Positions 33,693-42,801 of a stretch of 64,000 bases of DNA are shown in pieces. Position numbers and translations under genes: made by a program. The notes below the pieces were generated by a model. The model saw nothing but the letters and a program-made list of their open reading frames with translations, was not told the origin of the DNA and did not search any database. Location of the stretch: positions 1 through 64,000 of the forward strand of contig LWDM01000079.1 in assembly GCA_002083525.1 (NCBI GenBank), given 5' to 3'. Numbering within the stretch: the first letter of the stretch is position 1; each line of letters begins with the position of its first letter. This DNA is from Proteobacteria bacterium SG_bin9 (GTDB taxonomy: Bacteria > Pseudomonadota > Alphaproteobacteria > Rhizobiales > Xanthobacteraceae).

Positions 33693-35717
33693 TTGCGCAC
33701 ATTGATTGCCGCAGCGCTTTTTGTCTTGGCCATCGCCAACCCGGCGCTGGCCGACCGGCGCGTGGCGCTGGTGATCGGCAATTCCGGTTACGAGAACGTC
33801 AGCCGCCTCGCCAATCCGTCGAACGATGCCGATGTGGTGACGGCGACGCTCAAGAACGCCGGCTTCGATGTGGTCGAGTCGCGGCGCAATCTGAAATACA
33901 ACGAGACGCGCCGGCTGCTGCGCGACTTCTCCGAGGTTGCGCGCGACGCCGACATGGCCGTGATCTACTACGCCGGCCATGGCATCGAAGTCGACGGCAA
34001 CAACTACCTCATCCCCGTCGACGCCTCGCTTGAACGCGACGTGGATGTGCTCGATGAAGCCATTCCGCTCGACCGGCTGCTGCTGACGATCGATCCGGCG
34101 AAGAAGTTGCGATTGGTGATCCTCGACGCCTGCCGCGACAATCCTTTCACCCGAACCATGAAGCGGACGATCGCCACGCGCTCGATCGGACGCGGCTTTG
34201 CCAAGGTCGAGCCGAACAGCGTCAACACCCTGATCGCCTTCGCGGCGAAGGCCGGTTCGACCGCTTCCGACGGCGACAGCAAGAACAGCCCGTTCACCGC
34301 AGCGCTGGTCAAGTACATCGCCACACCCGGTCTCGACCTGCGCAAAGCCTTCGGCTTCATCCGCGACGACGTGATGAAGGTGACGCTGAACAGGCAGGAG
34401 CCGTTCGTCTATGGATCGCTCGGCGGTAATGACGTGTCGTTGGTGCCGGCGCCGCCGCAGCAGCAGGCACCCGCCGCGAATGTCCTTGATAGTGCTCGCC
34501 GCGACTACGAATTCGCCGAGCGCGTCGGCAGCATCGAGGCCTGGGATTCGTTCATCCGCAACTATCCGTCCGGTTTCTACAATGATCTCGCCGTCGCGCA
34601 GCGCCGCAAGCTGATCGCAGAGGCCACGCGTATCGAGGCCACGGAGAAAGCGCGTAAGGCCGAGGAAGACAAGGCACGCCTCGCCACCGAACAGGCGGCC
34701 AAGAAGGAACAGGACGAAGCCGCCGCGCGCGCCAAGGCCGCCGAAGCGGCCCGCCTCGCCGCCGAGAAGGCCAAACGCGATGAAGAACTGAAGGTCGCGG
34801 CGGCCGAAAAGGCAAAGGCCGAAGCGCAGGCGAAGATCGCCGAGCAGGAACGCCGCGCGGCAGAGAAAGCCCGGCAGGACGAAGAGAAGGCTGCAGCGGC
34901 AAGAGCAGCATTTGAAAAAGCAGCGGCCGAAAAGGCCGCCGCTGCAAAGGCTGCAGCAGACAAGGCCGCCGCGGACAAGGCTGCGGCCGAAAAAGCAGCT
35001 GCCGAGAAAATCGAGGCAGCAAAGGTTGCAGCGGACAGAGCCGCCGCCGAGAAAGCGGCGGTAGAGAAAGCCGCGGCCGAGAAAGCAGCCGCCGACAAGG
35101 CCCAGGAGAAAACGCAGGTCGCCGCGCTGACGCCGCCCGCCTCGCCCGAACCCGCCCCGAAAGCGGAATCGATCAACCGGCAGCTGCAGACCGAGTTGCG
35201 CCGCGTCGGCTGCTTCACCAGCGCCGCGAACGACGATTGGGGGAATGCCGCGCAGCGCTCACTCGAGCAGTTCAACAGGCGCGCCGGCCTCAAGCTCGAC
35301 GTCAAGACCGCCAGCATCGATGCGCTCGACGCCGTTCGCGGCAAGACCTCCCGCGTCTGCCCGCTGGTCTGCAACCACGGCTATCGCGCCGAAGGCGAGA
35401 AGTGCGTCGAGATCGTCTGCAAGGCAGGCTTCGAGGTCGGCGACAACAACACCTGCGAACGCGTTGAGCCGAAGAAGAAGCCGCCTCCGCCTGTCGCGAA
35501 GCGTGATGAAGCCCCACCAGCAGCGGCAAAGCAGCAAGCTGTGCCGCCGGCCGCCGCGACACCGCCCGCCGCAAAACGCCAGGCAACCGGCGGGCAGATC
35601 GTTTGCGACACGGCGGGCTGCCGCCCGCTGCGGGCCGGCTGCCGCATCCAGGCCGTCGGAACCAACGGCATGTCGATCAACGGCGGCGGCGCCCTGCAGC
35701 GCGAAGCCTGCGACTAG
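33693..35717 (+). CDS. Secreted caspase-family (peptidase C14) protein with coiled-coil tail
   Basis: The product is 674 residues. A signal peptide (residues 1-20, cleavage after PALA) is followed by a caspase/metacaspase domain: the catalytic histidine is H96 in YYAGHGIE and the cysteine is C147 in LDACRDNPF. From about 300 to 470 a long alanine-, lysine- and glutamate-rich region with AAEKAAADKAA-like repeats should form a coiled coil. The C-terminus has a cysteine-rich stretch (CPLVCNHGY, CVEIVCKAGF) and a final C-x4-C. The start is TTG 33693; no ATG gives the signal peptide. Secretion makes it an exported protease or scaffold rather than a cell-death effector of the usual type; the target is unknown. 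Confidence 0.83.
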   Translation: MRTLIAAALFVLAIANPALADRRVALVIGNSGYENVSRLANPSNDADVVTATLKNAGFDVVESRRNLKYNETRRLLRDFSEVARDADMAVIYYAGHGIEVDGNNYLIPVDASLERDVDVLDEAIPLDRLLLTIDPAKKLRLVILDACRDNPFTRTMKRTIATRSIGRGFAKVEPNSVNTLIAFAAKAGSTASDGDSKNSPFTAALVKYIATPGLDLRKAFGFIRDDVMKVTLNRQEPFVYGSLGGNDVSLVPAPPQQQAPAANVLDSARRDYEFAERVGSIEAWDSFIRNYPSGFYNDLAVAQRRKLIAEATRIEATEKARKAEEDKARLATEQAAKKEQDEAAARAKAAEAARLAAEKAKRDEELKVAAAEKAKAEAQAKIAEQERRAAEKARQDEEKAAAARAAFEKAAAEKAAAAKAAADKAAADKAAAEKAAAEKIEAAKVAADRAAAEKAAVEKAAAEKAAADKAQEKTQVAALTPPASPEPAPKAESINRQLQTELRRVGCFTSAANDDWGNAAQRSLEQFNRRAGLKLDVKTASIDALDAVRGKTSRVCPLVCNHGYRAEGEKCVEIVCKAGFEVGDNNTCERVEPKKKPPPPVAKRDEAPPAAAKQQAVPPAAATPPAAKRQATGGQIVCDTAGCRPLRAGCRIQAVGTNGMSINGGGALQREACD

Positions 35718-35805
35718 AATGTCGTCAGTCTTGCGCGCCGCGCAACGACATGCGGTTGACATCCGCCGCACCTAGCATGACATCCTGCGCCCGCAGGAGC
35801 CTCAT

Positions 35806-36642
35806 ATGTCCGTGCTTCGCCTCACCCAGATTACCGATACGCATCTCGGCCCGCACTATCCGCAGTTCGACCGGAACTTCGATCGCGTCTGCGCGCATCT
35901 CGATGCCGAGCGGCCCGATATCGTCATCCACACCGGCGACGTCGCCTTCGATGGCACCGGCAATCCGGACGATCTCGCCTACGCGCGAAACCGCCACAAG
36001 GCGATCGCAGCGGAATGCCGTTTCATTCCGGGCAATCACGACATCGGCGACAACGACACCCTGGTGGCGCCGCCGCCCTCGCACCGCGCCACGCGCGACC
36101 ATGCGGACATGTTCGCGTCCGTGTTCGGCGAGACCCGCTGGCGTTTCGATGCGGCCGGCTGGACCTTCATCGGGCTGAATTCGCTGATCATGAACACGGA
36201 AGCCGACGCCGAAGCCGAGCAGAACGACTGGCTCACGGGCGAACTCGCGCGCATGAACGGCAATCAGCTGGCGCTGTTCATTCACAAGCCGGTCTACCGC
36301 AACCAGCCCGACGACGCCGAACTCGCGGCGACGTCGTTTCGTTACATTCCGCAGCCGTCACGCGCGCAGCTGCTCGCGCGGCTAGCCGCCGTCGACCTGC
36401 GGCTCATCGCCTGCGGCCACGTGCATCAGCGGCGCGACTTCACGCGCGGTCACGTCCGCCATATCTGGGGGCCGTCAGCGTCCTTCATCATCGGCGAGAA
36501 GCAGGAGCTGATCGGCGTCAAGGAAGTTGGGCTGGTCGAATACGTCTTCCAGCCGGACGGCTTCGAGGTGCATCACACCCGCGCGCCCGGCCAGATCGAT
36601 GTCGATCTCGAAAGCGTGCTGCCGCCGGAGGCGGTGCACTGA
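35806..36642 (+). CDS. Metallophosphoesterase, cyclic-nucleotide phosphodiesterase-like
   Basis: This is a 278-residue calcineurin-like phosphoesterase. All metal-binding motifs are present: DTH at 11-13, GDV at 44-46, GNHD at 76-79, a later histidine in LFIHKPVY, and GHVH. This order resembles CpdA-type and GpdQ-type enzymes that hydrolyse phosphodiesters, including cyclic nucleotides. The ribosome binding site AGGAG precedes ATG 35806. It stands alone, and a repeat follows its stop. Confidence 0.9.
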   Translation: MSVLRLTQITDTHLGPHYPQFDRNFDRVCAHLDAERPDIVIHTGDVAFDGTGNPDDLAYARNRHKAIAAECRFIPGNHDIGDNDTLVAPPPSHRATRDHADMFASVFGETRWRFDAAGWTFIGLNSLIMNTEADAEAEQNDWLTGELARMNGNQLALFIHKPVYRNQPDDAELAATSFRYIPQPSRAQLLARLAAVDLRLIACGHVHQRRDFTRGHVRHIWGPSASFIIGEKQELIGVKEVGLVEYVFQPDGFEVHHTRAPGQIDVDLESVLPPEAVH

Positions 36643-36647
36643 CACTT

Positions 36648-36728
36648 CGTCATTGCGAGGAGCGAAAGCGACGAAGCAATCCAATCAGGAAACATGAACT
36701 GGATTGCTTCGCTACGCTCGCAATGACG
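36648..36728. repeat. Dispersed palindromic repeat, family 1, copy 1
   Basis: It begins CGTCATTGCGAGGAGCG and ends GCTCGCAATGACG, with an inner pair ACGAAGCAATCCA and TGGATTGCTTCG. Close copies occur at 47508-47581 and 59160-59239. All are between genes, so they may act as transcription terminators or mRNA end stabilisers. This copy separates the phosphoesterase from a convergent oxidoreductase. Confidence 0.85.
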
Positions 36729-36740
36729 GAATTGTGCGCC

Positions 36741-37772
36741 TTACGCCTTGTCCGGCCCAATGCGCACCAGCTGCTTGCCGAAGTTCGCGCCCTTGAGCAG
36801 GCCCATGAATGCGCCGGGCGCAGTGTCGATGCCCTCGGTGACGAACTCCTTGTACTTGACCTTGCCCTCACGGATCCATTGCGGCATCTCGCGCAGGAAG
36901 TCCGGGAACTTGCTCTCGAAGTCCCAGACGATGAAGCCGCGGATGGTCAGACGCTTCACCAGCGCTGCGCGCATCAGCGAGTTCGCCCACTTCGGCGCCG
37001 GCGTATCGGGCCCGAAGATCGTATTGTAGTCGGCGATCAGGCCGCAGATCGGCATGCGCGCGAACGGATTGAACAGCGGAAACACCGCCTCGAACACCTT
37101 GCCGCCGACGTTCTCGAAATAGACGTCGATGCCCTTCGGACAGGCTTCCTTCAGCTTCGCCGCGAGGTTCGGATCGCGGTGATCGAGGCACTCGTCGAAG
37201 CCGAGTTCATCCTTCACGTATTTGCACTTGTCGGCGCCGCCGGCGATGCCGACCGCACGCGCGCCCTTGATCCTGGCGATCTGACCGACCGCCGAACCCA
37301 CCGCACCCGACGCTGCCGCGACGACCACCGTCTCGCCCGCCTTCGGCTTGCCGATTTCCAGCAGCCCCGCATACGCGGTCATGCCCGGCATGCCGAGAAT
37401 GCCGACCGCCGTCTGGATCGGCGCGACCGATGGGTCGAGCTTGCGCAGGCCTTTCGCGTCGACCACCGCGTGCGTTTGCCAGCCCGAATGCGCGAGCACG
37501 ATGTCGCCGGCCTTCAGGTTCGGGCTCTTCGACTCGATCACCTCGTTGACCGTGCCGCCTTCCATCACACCGTCGATCGGCACCGGCGCCGAATACGACG
37601 GACCATCCGACATGCGGCCGCGCATGTAGGGATCGAGCGACAGCCAGATCGTTCGCAGCAACACCTGCCCGTCGCCGACCGCCGGCGTGTCGTAACCTTC
37701 CAGGCGGAAATTCGCGGGCGTCGGTTCGCCGGTCGGGCGCGATGCGAGCACAATACGTTTGGCTGACGGCAT
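36741..37772 (-). CDS. NADP-dependent alkenal/enone reductase (CurA/prostaglandin reductase-like)
   Basis: This is a 343-residue zinc-independent medium-chain dehydrogenase of the PTGR/CurA branch, which reduces carbon-carbon double bonds conjugated to a carbonyl. The early motif LSLDPYMRGRMSD and the nucleotide-binding AAASGAVGSAVGQIARIKGAR are diagnostic. NADPH preference is suggested by IAGGADKCKYV. The start was moved to ATG 37772. Divergent or linked regulators are not evident. Confidence 0.88.
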   Translation of the reverse strand: MPSAKRIVLASRPTGEPTPANFRLEGYDTPAVGDGQVLLRTIWLSLDPYMRGRMSDGPSYSAPVPIDGVMEGGTVNEVIESKSPNLKAGDIVLAHSGWQTHAVVDAKGLRKLDPSVAPIQTAVGILGMPGMTAYAGLLEIGKPKAGETVVVAAASGAVGSAVGQIARIKGARAVGIAGGADKCKYVKDELGFDECLDHRDPNLAAKLKEACPKGIDVYFENVGGKVFEAVFPLFNPFARMPICGLIADYNTIFGPDTPAPKWANSLMRAALVKRLTIRGFIVWDFESKFPDFLREMPQWIREGKVKYKEFVTEGIDTAPGAFMGLLKGANFGKQLVRIGPDKA

Positions 37773-37887
37773 GGGGTTTCCTCTTCTTGTCTGACGCACG
37801 CGTACCCGCGGGCCACTTGTTGGAAAGCGGTATTACCACGTCCATGCAGGTGCATCAAATTCGCAGAGCGAAACTGTGATGGGCGCC

Positions 37888-38664
37888 TTAAGCCTTCTGC
37901 CACCACACGCAGCTGTCGTCGACCTTATGCAGGTCGACCGTCAGCCCGCGCTGATCGAGATAGTCGTGAACCGCCTTCGCGCAGTTTTTCAGTCCACCGT
38001 AGTCGTCGATGATGGTAAATCCGCCTTTCGACAGCTTGTCGTAGAGATTGGTCAATGCGTCCATCGTCGACTCGTACATGTCGCCGTCGAGACGGATCAG
38101 CGCGAAGCGGCTGTCGGCCGGCAACGTCGGCAACGAGTCCTTGAAGAAACCTTTGAGGAAGATCACCTGGTCGTCGAGCAGATTGTAGGAGGCGAAGTTC
38201 TTTTTCACCTCGTCGACCGGGACCGCCAGCTCCGAAAAAGCAAAGGCCGTGTCACGCCGGTCGTCCGGATACTTGTCACCGTCCGGGCGCGGCAGTCCCT
38301 CGAACGAGTCTGCGACGATCACTTTGCGATCCCGCACACCATGAGCGGCCAGCGCGCCGCGCATCAGGATGCACGCGCCGCCGCGCCACACGCCGGTTTC
38401 GATGTAGTCGCCCGCAACGCCCTCGTGCAGCGTGCGCTCCATCAGCGTGCGTAGATTGCGCAGGCGCTGCGGTCCGATCATCGAATGCGCGCGCGAGGGC
38501 CAAGGGATGGCGCCTCGCCGCGTCAGGTAGGGATGTCGCAGGCGCTGCAGCCACAGTTTCAGTTTCGTCTCGACAACGCTTTCGCCGTAGATCGCGTTCT
38601 GCAGCGTTTTTTCCAGCAAGTCGAGGTAACGCGCGCGGCTTAGCGCGCCAGGATCAGCACTCAT
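37888..38664 (-). CDS. TylF/MycF-family O-methyltransferase
   Basis: This is a 258-residue SAM-dependent methyltransferase of the TylF (macrocin O-methyltransferase) family. It has GDYIETGVWRGGACILMRG, the metal/SAM region VIVADSFEGLPRPDGDKYP, and RLDGDMYESTMDALTNLYDKL with IIDDYGGLKNC. The conserved aspartates of the divalent-metal site are visible in LDGDMY and IDDYG. ATG 38664 is the likely start; a GTG one codon earlier is possible. No polyketide or sugar genes are close, so the substrate is unknown. It ends the guaB-proximal cluster 28 bases after the guaB stop. Confidence 0.85.
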   Translation of the reverse strand: MSADPGALSRARYLDLLEKTLQNAIYGESVVETKLKLWLQRLRHPYLTRRGAIPWPSRAHSMIGPQRLRNLRTLMERTLHEGVAGDYIETGVWRGGACILMRGALAAHGVRDRKVIVADSFEGLPRPDGDKYPDDRRDTAFAFSELAVPVDEVKKNFASYNLLDDQVIFLKGFFKDSLPTLPADSRFALIRLDGDMYESTMDALTNLYDKLSKGGFTIIDDYGGLKNCAKAVHDYLDQRGLTVDLHKVDDSCVWWQKA

Positions 38665-38692
38665 CACTTAGTTCACCGGCAGTCAGCGTCTG

Positions 38693-40189
38693 TTACGCGC
38701 CGCCCGGATAATTCGGGCTTTCGCGCGTGATGGTTACATCGTGAACGTGACTTTCACGCAAACCTGCGCCGGTAATGCGAACGAATTGCGCCTTTTGATG
38801 GAATTCGGCGAGCGTGCGCGCACCGACATAACCCATCGCGGCCCGCAGACCGCCGGCGAGCTGATGCAGCACGTTGGCGACCGGACCCTTGTAGGCCACC
38901 TGCCCCTCGATACCCTCCGGCACGAGCTTCAGCGTGTCCTTGATGTCCTGCTGGAAGTAGCGATCGGCCGAGCCCCGCGCCATCGCACCGACGGAACCCA
39001 TGCCGCGATAGGCCTTGTACGAACGGCCCTGCCACAGGAACACTTCGCCCGGCGTCTCGTCGGTGCCCGCCAGCAGCGAGCCGACCATGGCAACGTTGGC
39101 GCCGGCGGCGAGGCCCTTGGCGAGGTCGCCGGAATACTTGATGCCGCCGTCGGCGATCACGGGGATGTTCGCCTTCTTCGCCGCTTCCACCGAGTCCATG
39201 ATGGCGGTGAGCTGCGGCACGCCGACACCGGCGACGATGCGCGTGGTGCAGATCGAACCCGGACCGATGCCGACCTTGATCGCGTCCGCGCCGGAGTCGA
39301 TGAGCGCCTGCGTGCCTTCGGTGGTCGCGACGTTGCCGGCGATCACCTGCACCGCGTTCGAGAGCCGCTTGATGCGGTTGACCGCTTCCAGTACCCGCGA
39401 CGAATGGCCGTGCGCGGTATCCACGACGACGATATCGACACCGGCCTCGATCAGCTTCTCGGTGCGCTCGAAACCGCCGTCGCCGACTGTCGTCGCAGCC
39501 GCAACGCGCAGCCGTCCTTGCGCATCCTTCGAGGCCAGAGGGTGCGCCACGGCCTTTTCGATGTCCTTCACGGTGACCAGACCGACGCAGCGGTACTGGT
39601 CGTCGACCACCAGCAGCTTCTCGATGCGGTGCTGATGCAGCAGCCGCTTCGCTTCCTCCTGACCGACGCCCTCGCGCACTGTCACGAGATTCTCGTGCGT
39701 CATGAGTTCGGAGACTTTTTGATCGGGATTGGTCGCGAAGCGCACGTCGCGGTTGGTGAGAATGCCGACGAGCTTGCCGGGCTTGCCCTTCGACGCTCCC
39801 GTCACCACCGGAATGCCGGAGATGCCGTTGTCCTTCATCAGCGCGAACGCATCGGCGAGCGTCGCATCCGGCGAGATCGTCAGCGGATTGACCACCATGC
39901 CGGATTCGAACTTCTTCACCTGCCGCACCTGCGCGGCCTGCCCGTCCGGATCGAAGTTGCGGTGAATGACGCCGATGCCGCCGGCCTGCGCCATGGCGAT
40001 CGCCATACGCGCTTCCGTCACCGTGTCCATCGCGGAGGCGATGATCGGCACGTTCAGCGAAATCGAGCGGGTGATGTTGGAGCGGATGTCGGCTTCGGAT
40101 GGCAGAATGTCGGACAGGCCCGGTTTCAGAAGCACGTCATCGAACGTGAACGCTTCGCGTAAACCCGGAATTCCCTGCACCACAGCCAT
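38693..40189 (-). CDS. guaB: IMP dehydrogenase
   Basis: This 498-residue enzyme oxidises IMP to XMP, the first committed step to GMP. The core motif FTFDDVLLKPG, the catalytic-cysteine loop GPGSICTTR and the flap GYVGARTLAEF are intact, and the CBS pair covers about residues 95-205. The start ATG 40189 has AAGGAG 6 bases upstream and gives the usual N-terminus (VVQGIPGLREAFTFDD); a longer frame is less likely. A 7-base-pair hairpin (40264-40279, CGCCGCT-AA-AGCGGCG) sits in the leader and could be an attenuator, but this is weak. Confidence 0.96.
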   Translation of the reverse strand: MAVVQGIPGLREAFTFDDVLLKPGLSDILPSEADIRSNITRSISLNVPIIASAMDTVTEARMAIAMAQAGGIGVIHRNFDPDGQAAQVRQVKKFESGMVVNPLTISPDATLADAFALMKDNGISGIPVVTGASKGKPGKLVGILTNRDVRFATNPDQKVSELMTHENLVTVREGVGQEEAKRLLHQHRIEKLLVVDDQYRCVGLVTVKDIEKAVAHPLASKDAQGRLRVAAATTVGDGGFERTEKLIEAGVDIVVVDTAHGHSSRVLEAVNRIKRLSNAVQVIAGNVATTEGTQALIDSGADAIKVGIGPGSICTTRIVAGVGVPQLTAIMDSVEAAKKANIPVIADGGIKYSGDLAKGLAAGANVAMVGSLLAGTDETPGEVFLWQGRSYKAYRGMGSVGAMARGSADRYFQQDIKDTLKLVPEGIEGQVAYKGPVANVLHQLAGGLRAAMGYVGARTLAEFHQKAQFVRITGAGLRESHVHDVTITRESPNYPGGA

Positions 40190-40412
40190 CGCCAACTCCT
40201 TCACGCGGCCCCGAGCCGCTTCGTCCATTGCGTAGATCAACTACGTAAGACTTGTCCGTTTGGCGCCGCTAAAGCGGCGTCACCGAATCGAAGCCCATCA
40301 ATGGGGTTGGCGGTGGTCGATAGCACGCCCGTATGACGAATCAAAGGGCCCGACCAAGCCCTCAACTGCATTCCAGCCCTGAAATATCAGTGATTTCCGC
40401 TGTGCGAGACGA

Positions 40413-40667
40413 TCAGCGGGGATATCCCGGCGGCGGGCCGTGCTTGCGGATCGCGTCCACCACCTCGGCGTGCTTCCGGTCTTCCCGCTTCATGTGGACC
40501 GCAATCAGCGCGTGCGCCGAAGGCAAAAGCAGCAGCATGGGGAACAGGAACAGCAGGCTGAACACGATGCAGAAGGCCAGCAGCACGACGTTCAGGATTG
40601 CGGAAAACGGCTGGCCGTTCAGCAGCAAGCCGAGCGGCGGCAGCAAAGCGGCAAGCACGTAGATCAT
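40413..40667 (-). CDS. Small membrane protein, YqaE/Pmp3-like
   Basis: This 84-residue protein has two hydrophobic segments (YVLAALLPPLGLLLN and VLLAFCIVFSLLFLFPMLLLL) and a hydrophilic, histidine- and proline-rich tail. The pairing of a PPLG turn, an INVVLL-like second helix and a PSAHALIAVH end resembles the Pmp3/YqaE proteolipid family, but with a longer loop. Pmp3 relatives modulate membrane potential and cation balance. The ribosome binding site GGAGAG precedes ATG 40667. The family call is tentative. Confidence 0.6.
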   Translation of the reverse strand: MIYVLAALLPPLGLLLNGQPFSAILNVVLLAFCIVFSLLFLFPMLLLLPSAHALIAVHMKREDRKHAEVVDAIRKHGPPPGYPR

Positions 40668-40770
40668 CGTCGGTCTCTCCAGAGCGGCGGTGGTCCGCAG
40701 GCGCCCAATGTAGGTATCCCTGCGCGCCCTGCAATGGTCTGGGCGGCAGCGAACATGCTAGCAAACACTC

Positions 40771-42234
40771 ATGCAACGCGAACGCCTGATCCCGCTGATC
40801 GTCGCCGCCGCCCTGTTCATGGAGAACATGGACTCGACCGTGATCGCGACCTCACTGCCGGCGATCGCCGCCGACATCGGCACCAGCCCGCTGACGCTGA
40901 AGCTCGCGATCACCTCCTATTTGCTCTCGCTCGCCGTGTTCATTCCGGCGAGCGGCTGGACCGCCGACCGTTTCGGCGCGCGCGCCGTGTTCTCGATCGC
41001 CATCGGCGTGTTCATGCTCGGTTCGATCGGCTGCGCGATCTCGACGTCCGTGACCGACTTCGTCATCGCCCGCATCCTGCAAGGCATCGGCGGCGCGATG
41101 ATGACGCCGGTCGGGCGTCTGGTGCTGCTGCGCTCGATCGACAAGAGCGCGCTCGTCAACGCCATGGCGTGGGTGACGGTGCCGGCGCTGATCGGCCCCG
41201 TGGTCGGCCCGCCGCTCGGCGGCTTCATCACCACCTACGTGTCATGGCACTGGATCTTCCTGATCAACATTCCGATCGGGCTGCTCGGCATCTACATGGC
41301 GCTGAAGTACATCGAGCCGATCAAGAGCGAGAACCCCGAGCCCTTCGATCTCGCTGGCATGATCCTCGCGGGCGTCGGCGTTGCCGGCATCGCCTTCGGC
41401 CTGTCGGTCGCAGGCCTCAACCTGCTGCCGTGGCAACTCGTCGTCGGCCTCGTCACCATCGGCACGATCTCGATGACGCTCTACGTCATCCGTTCCAAAC
41501 GCACGCCCTCGCCCGTGCTCGACTTCTCGATGCTGCGGCTACCGACCTTGCGCGCGAGCCTCACCGGCGGCTTCCTGTTTCGGCTTGGCATCGGCGCGCT
41601 GCCGTTCCTGCTGCCGCTCTTGATGCAGGTCGGCTTTGGTCTGACGCCATTTCAATCGGGCCTTGTGACGTTTGCGTCGGCCGTCGGCGCCATGGGCATG
41701 AAGACGCTCGCCGCGCGCATCATCAAGGCGTTCGGCTTCCGCAACGTCATGATGTACAACGCGCTGATCAGCGCGGTCTTTGTCGCCGTGTGCGCGCTGT
41801 TCACGCCGGCGACGCCGCTCTTGCTGATCATGGTGATCCTGGTCGTCGGCGGCTTCTTCCGCTCGCTCGAATTCACGGCGATCAACACCGTGGCCTACGC
41901 CGACGTCGACCCGGCGCGGATGAGCCGCGCCACCACCCTCGTCAGCGTCAATCAGCAGCTCGCGATCTCGGCGGGCGTCGCGGTCGCCGCCGCCTGCGTC
42001 GAAACGACGATGGTCTGGCACGGCACGAGTGAACTCACCGCGCGCGACTTCTGGCCGGCCTTCATCGTCGTCGGCGTGATTGCAGCGGTGTCGGCGTGGT
42101 CGTTCTACAAGCTGCCGGCCGATGCGGGTCAGGAAATCTCCGGCCACCGCGTCGCCGAGCCCGCGCCGGTGAAAGCGGTCGAGACTGCCGCGCAGGAAAC
42201 CACCGAAGAGCACCGGGATCAGCGGCTGGGGTAG
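40771..42234 (+). CDS. MFS drug exporter, DHA2 (EmrB/QacA-like) family
   Basis: This is a 487-residue 14-helix major facilitator of the DHA2 family. The first helix motif LFMENMDSTVIATSLPAIAADI, the loop GWTADRFGARAVF and the antiporter motif VVGPPLGGF are typical of EmrB-type proton-driven multidrug exporters. No adaptor (EmrA) gene is adjacent, so it is probably single-component. A palindromic repeat follows immediately after its stop. No neighbouring regulator is obvious. Confidence 0.9.
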   Translation: MQRERLIPLIVAAALFMENMDSTVIATSLPAIAADIGTSPLTLKLAITSYLLSLAVFIPASGWTADRFGARAVFSIAIGVFMLGSIGCAISTSVTDFVIARILQGIGGAMMTPVGRLVLLRSIDKSALVNAMAWVTVPALIGPVVGPPLGGFITTYVSWHWIFLINIPIGLLGIYMALKYIEPIKSENPEPFDLAGMILAGVGVAGIAFGLSVAGLNLLPWQLVVGLVTIGTISMTLYVIRSKRTPSPVLDFSMLRLPTLRASLTGGFLFRLGIGALPFLLPLLMQVGFGLTPFQSGLVTFASAVGAMGMKTLAARIIKAFGFRNVMMYNALISAVFVAVCALFTPATPLLLIMVILVVGGFFRSLEFTAINTVAYADVDPARMSRATTLVSVNQQLAISAGVAVAAACVETTMVWHGTSELTARDFWPAFIVVGVIAAVSAWSFYKLPADAGQEISGHRVAEPAPVKAVETAAQETTEEHRDQRLG

Positions 42235-42281
42235 CGCATACTCCGCAAAAGTGGGTACCGGTTTTGCGACAAGAGTATGCG
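42235..42281. repeat. Palindromic repeat, family 3, copy 1
   Basis: The outer stem CGCATACTC/GAGTATGCG encloses an inner stem CGCAAAA/TTTTGCG around GTGGGTACCGG. The inner part resembles the element at 48956-49005, which has CCGAAAACCGG and CCCACTTTTCGG. It follows the MFS gene at 1 base and may terminate it. Confidence 0.8.
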
Positions 42282-42291
42282 TAGATAACAG

Positions 42292-42720
42292 CTACTTGCA
42301 GCAAGGCGCTGCGAGTTCCTTGACGATCACGCACGCCTCCGCCGGGCCGCCCGCGCAGGTATCATTGCAGCCATCCACGAAACCCTTGAGACTGCGCTCG
42401 AGCGCCAGCAGTTCGTCAAGCTTCTGGCGGACGTCAGCAAGCTGATGTACCGCGATATCGCGTGCCGGATCGCATAACTGCTGCGGAGCGTCGAACAGTA
42501 CGAGCAGTTGGCGAACCTGATCGATCGGAAATCCGAAATCCCGGCTGCGCCGGATGAAGGTCAACCGCTCGCAATCGCTATCGCTGTAGATGCGCTGATG
42601 GCCCTCGCCGCGGCCGGGTTTCGGCAACAGGCCAATCGACTCGTAATAGCGGATGGTCGGCACGCTGCAGCCCGTTCGCGCCGCGACCTTGCCGATCGTC
42701 AGTTTTTCGAGAACCGGCAT
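42292..42720 (-). CDS. MerR-family metal-sensing regulator
   Basis: This is a 142-residue MerR-type activator. The winged helix is residues 7-70 (IGKVAARTGCSVPTIRYYESIGLL). Metal ligands are suggested by C83 at the start of the dimer helix, in the position of the first mercury ligand of MerR, and by C118, C122 and C130 in GCNDTCAGGPAEACVI. The C83 position favours a divalent sensor (Hg, Zn, Cd or Pb) over the copper sensor CueR. Its start has AAGGAG 7 bases upstream. It is divergent from a MerF-like transporter with a MerR-type promoter between them. Confidence 0.85.
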   Translation of the reverse strand: MPVLEKLTIGKVAARTGCSVPTIRYYESIGLLPKPGRGEGHQRIYSDSDCERLTFIRRSRDFGFPIDQVRQLLVLFDAPQQLCDPARDIAVHQLADVRQKLDELLALERSLKGFVDGCNDTCAGGPAEACVIVKELAAPCCK

Positions 42721-42732
42721 ATCTTTCTCCTT

Positions 42733-42763
42733 GAACCTCAAGTGACTTGAGACTCTAGGCTCG
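42733..42763 (+). promoter_or_regulatory. MerR-type promoter with 19-base spacer
   Basis: TTGAAC (42733-42738) and TAGGCT (42758-42763) are 19 bases apart, the over-long spacing that MerR-type activators correct by twisting DNA. The spacer contains the perfect 15-base palindrome CTCAAGT-G-ACTTGAG (42739-42753). It drives the transporter gene to its right and also covers the merR promoter region. Confidence 0.75.
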
Positions 42764-42801
42764 CCTCCACTCAGCTTCAATACGTAGACGGAGGCACGGT
42801 C

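Noticed and set aside
34900..35110. Short near-identical repeats resembling an array
   Set aside because: They are codon repeats for the alanine-lysine-glutamate coiled coil of the caspase-like gene, in frame, without spacers, so not CRISPR.
40264..40279. Hairpin in the guaB leader as a riboswitch or attenuator
   Set aside because: Seven base pairs with no T-run after it and no known purine riboswitch core; too weak to call.
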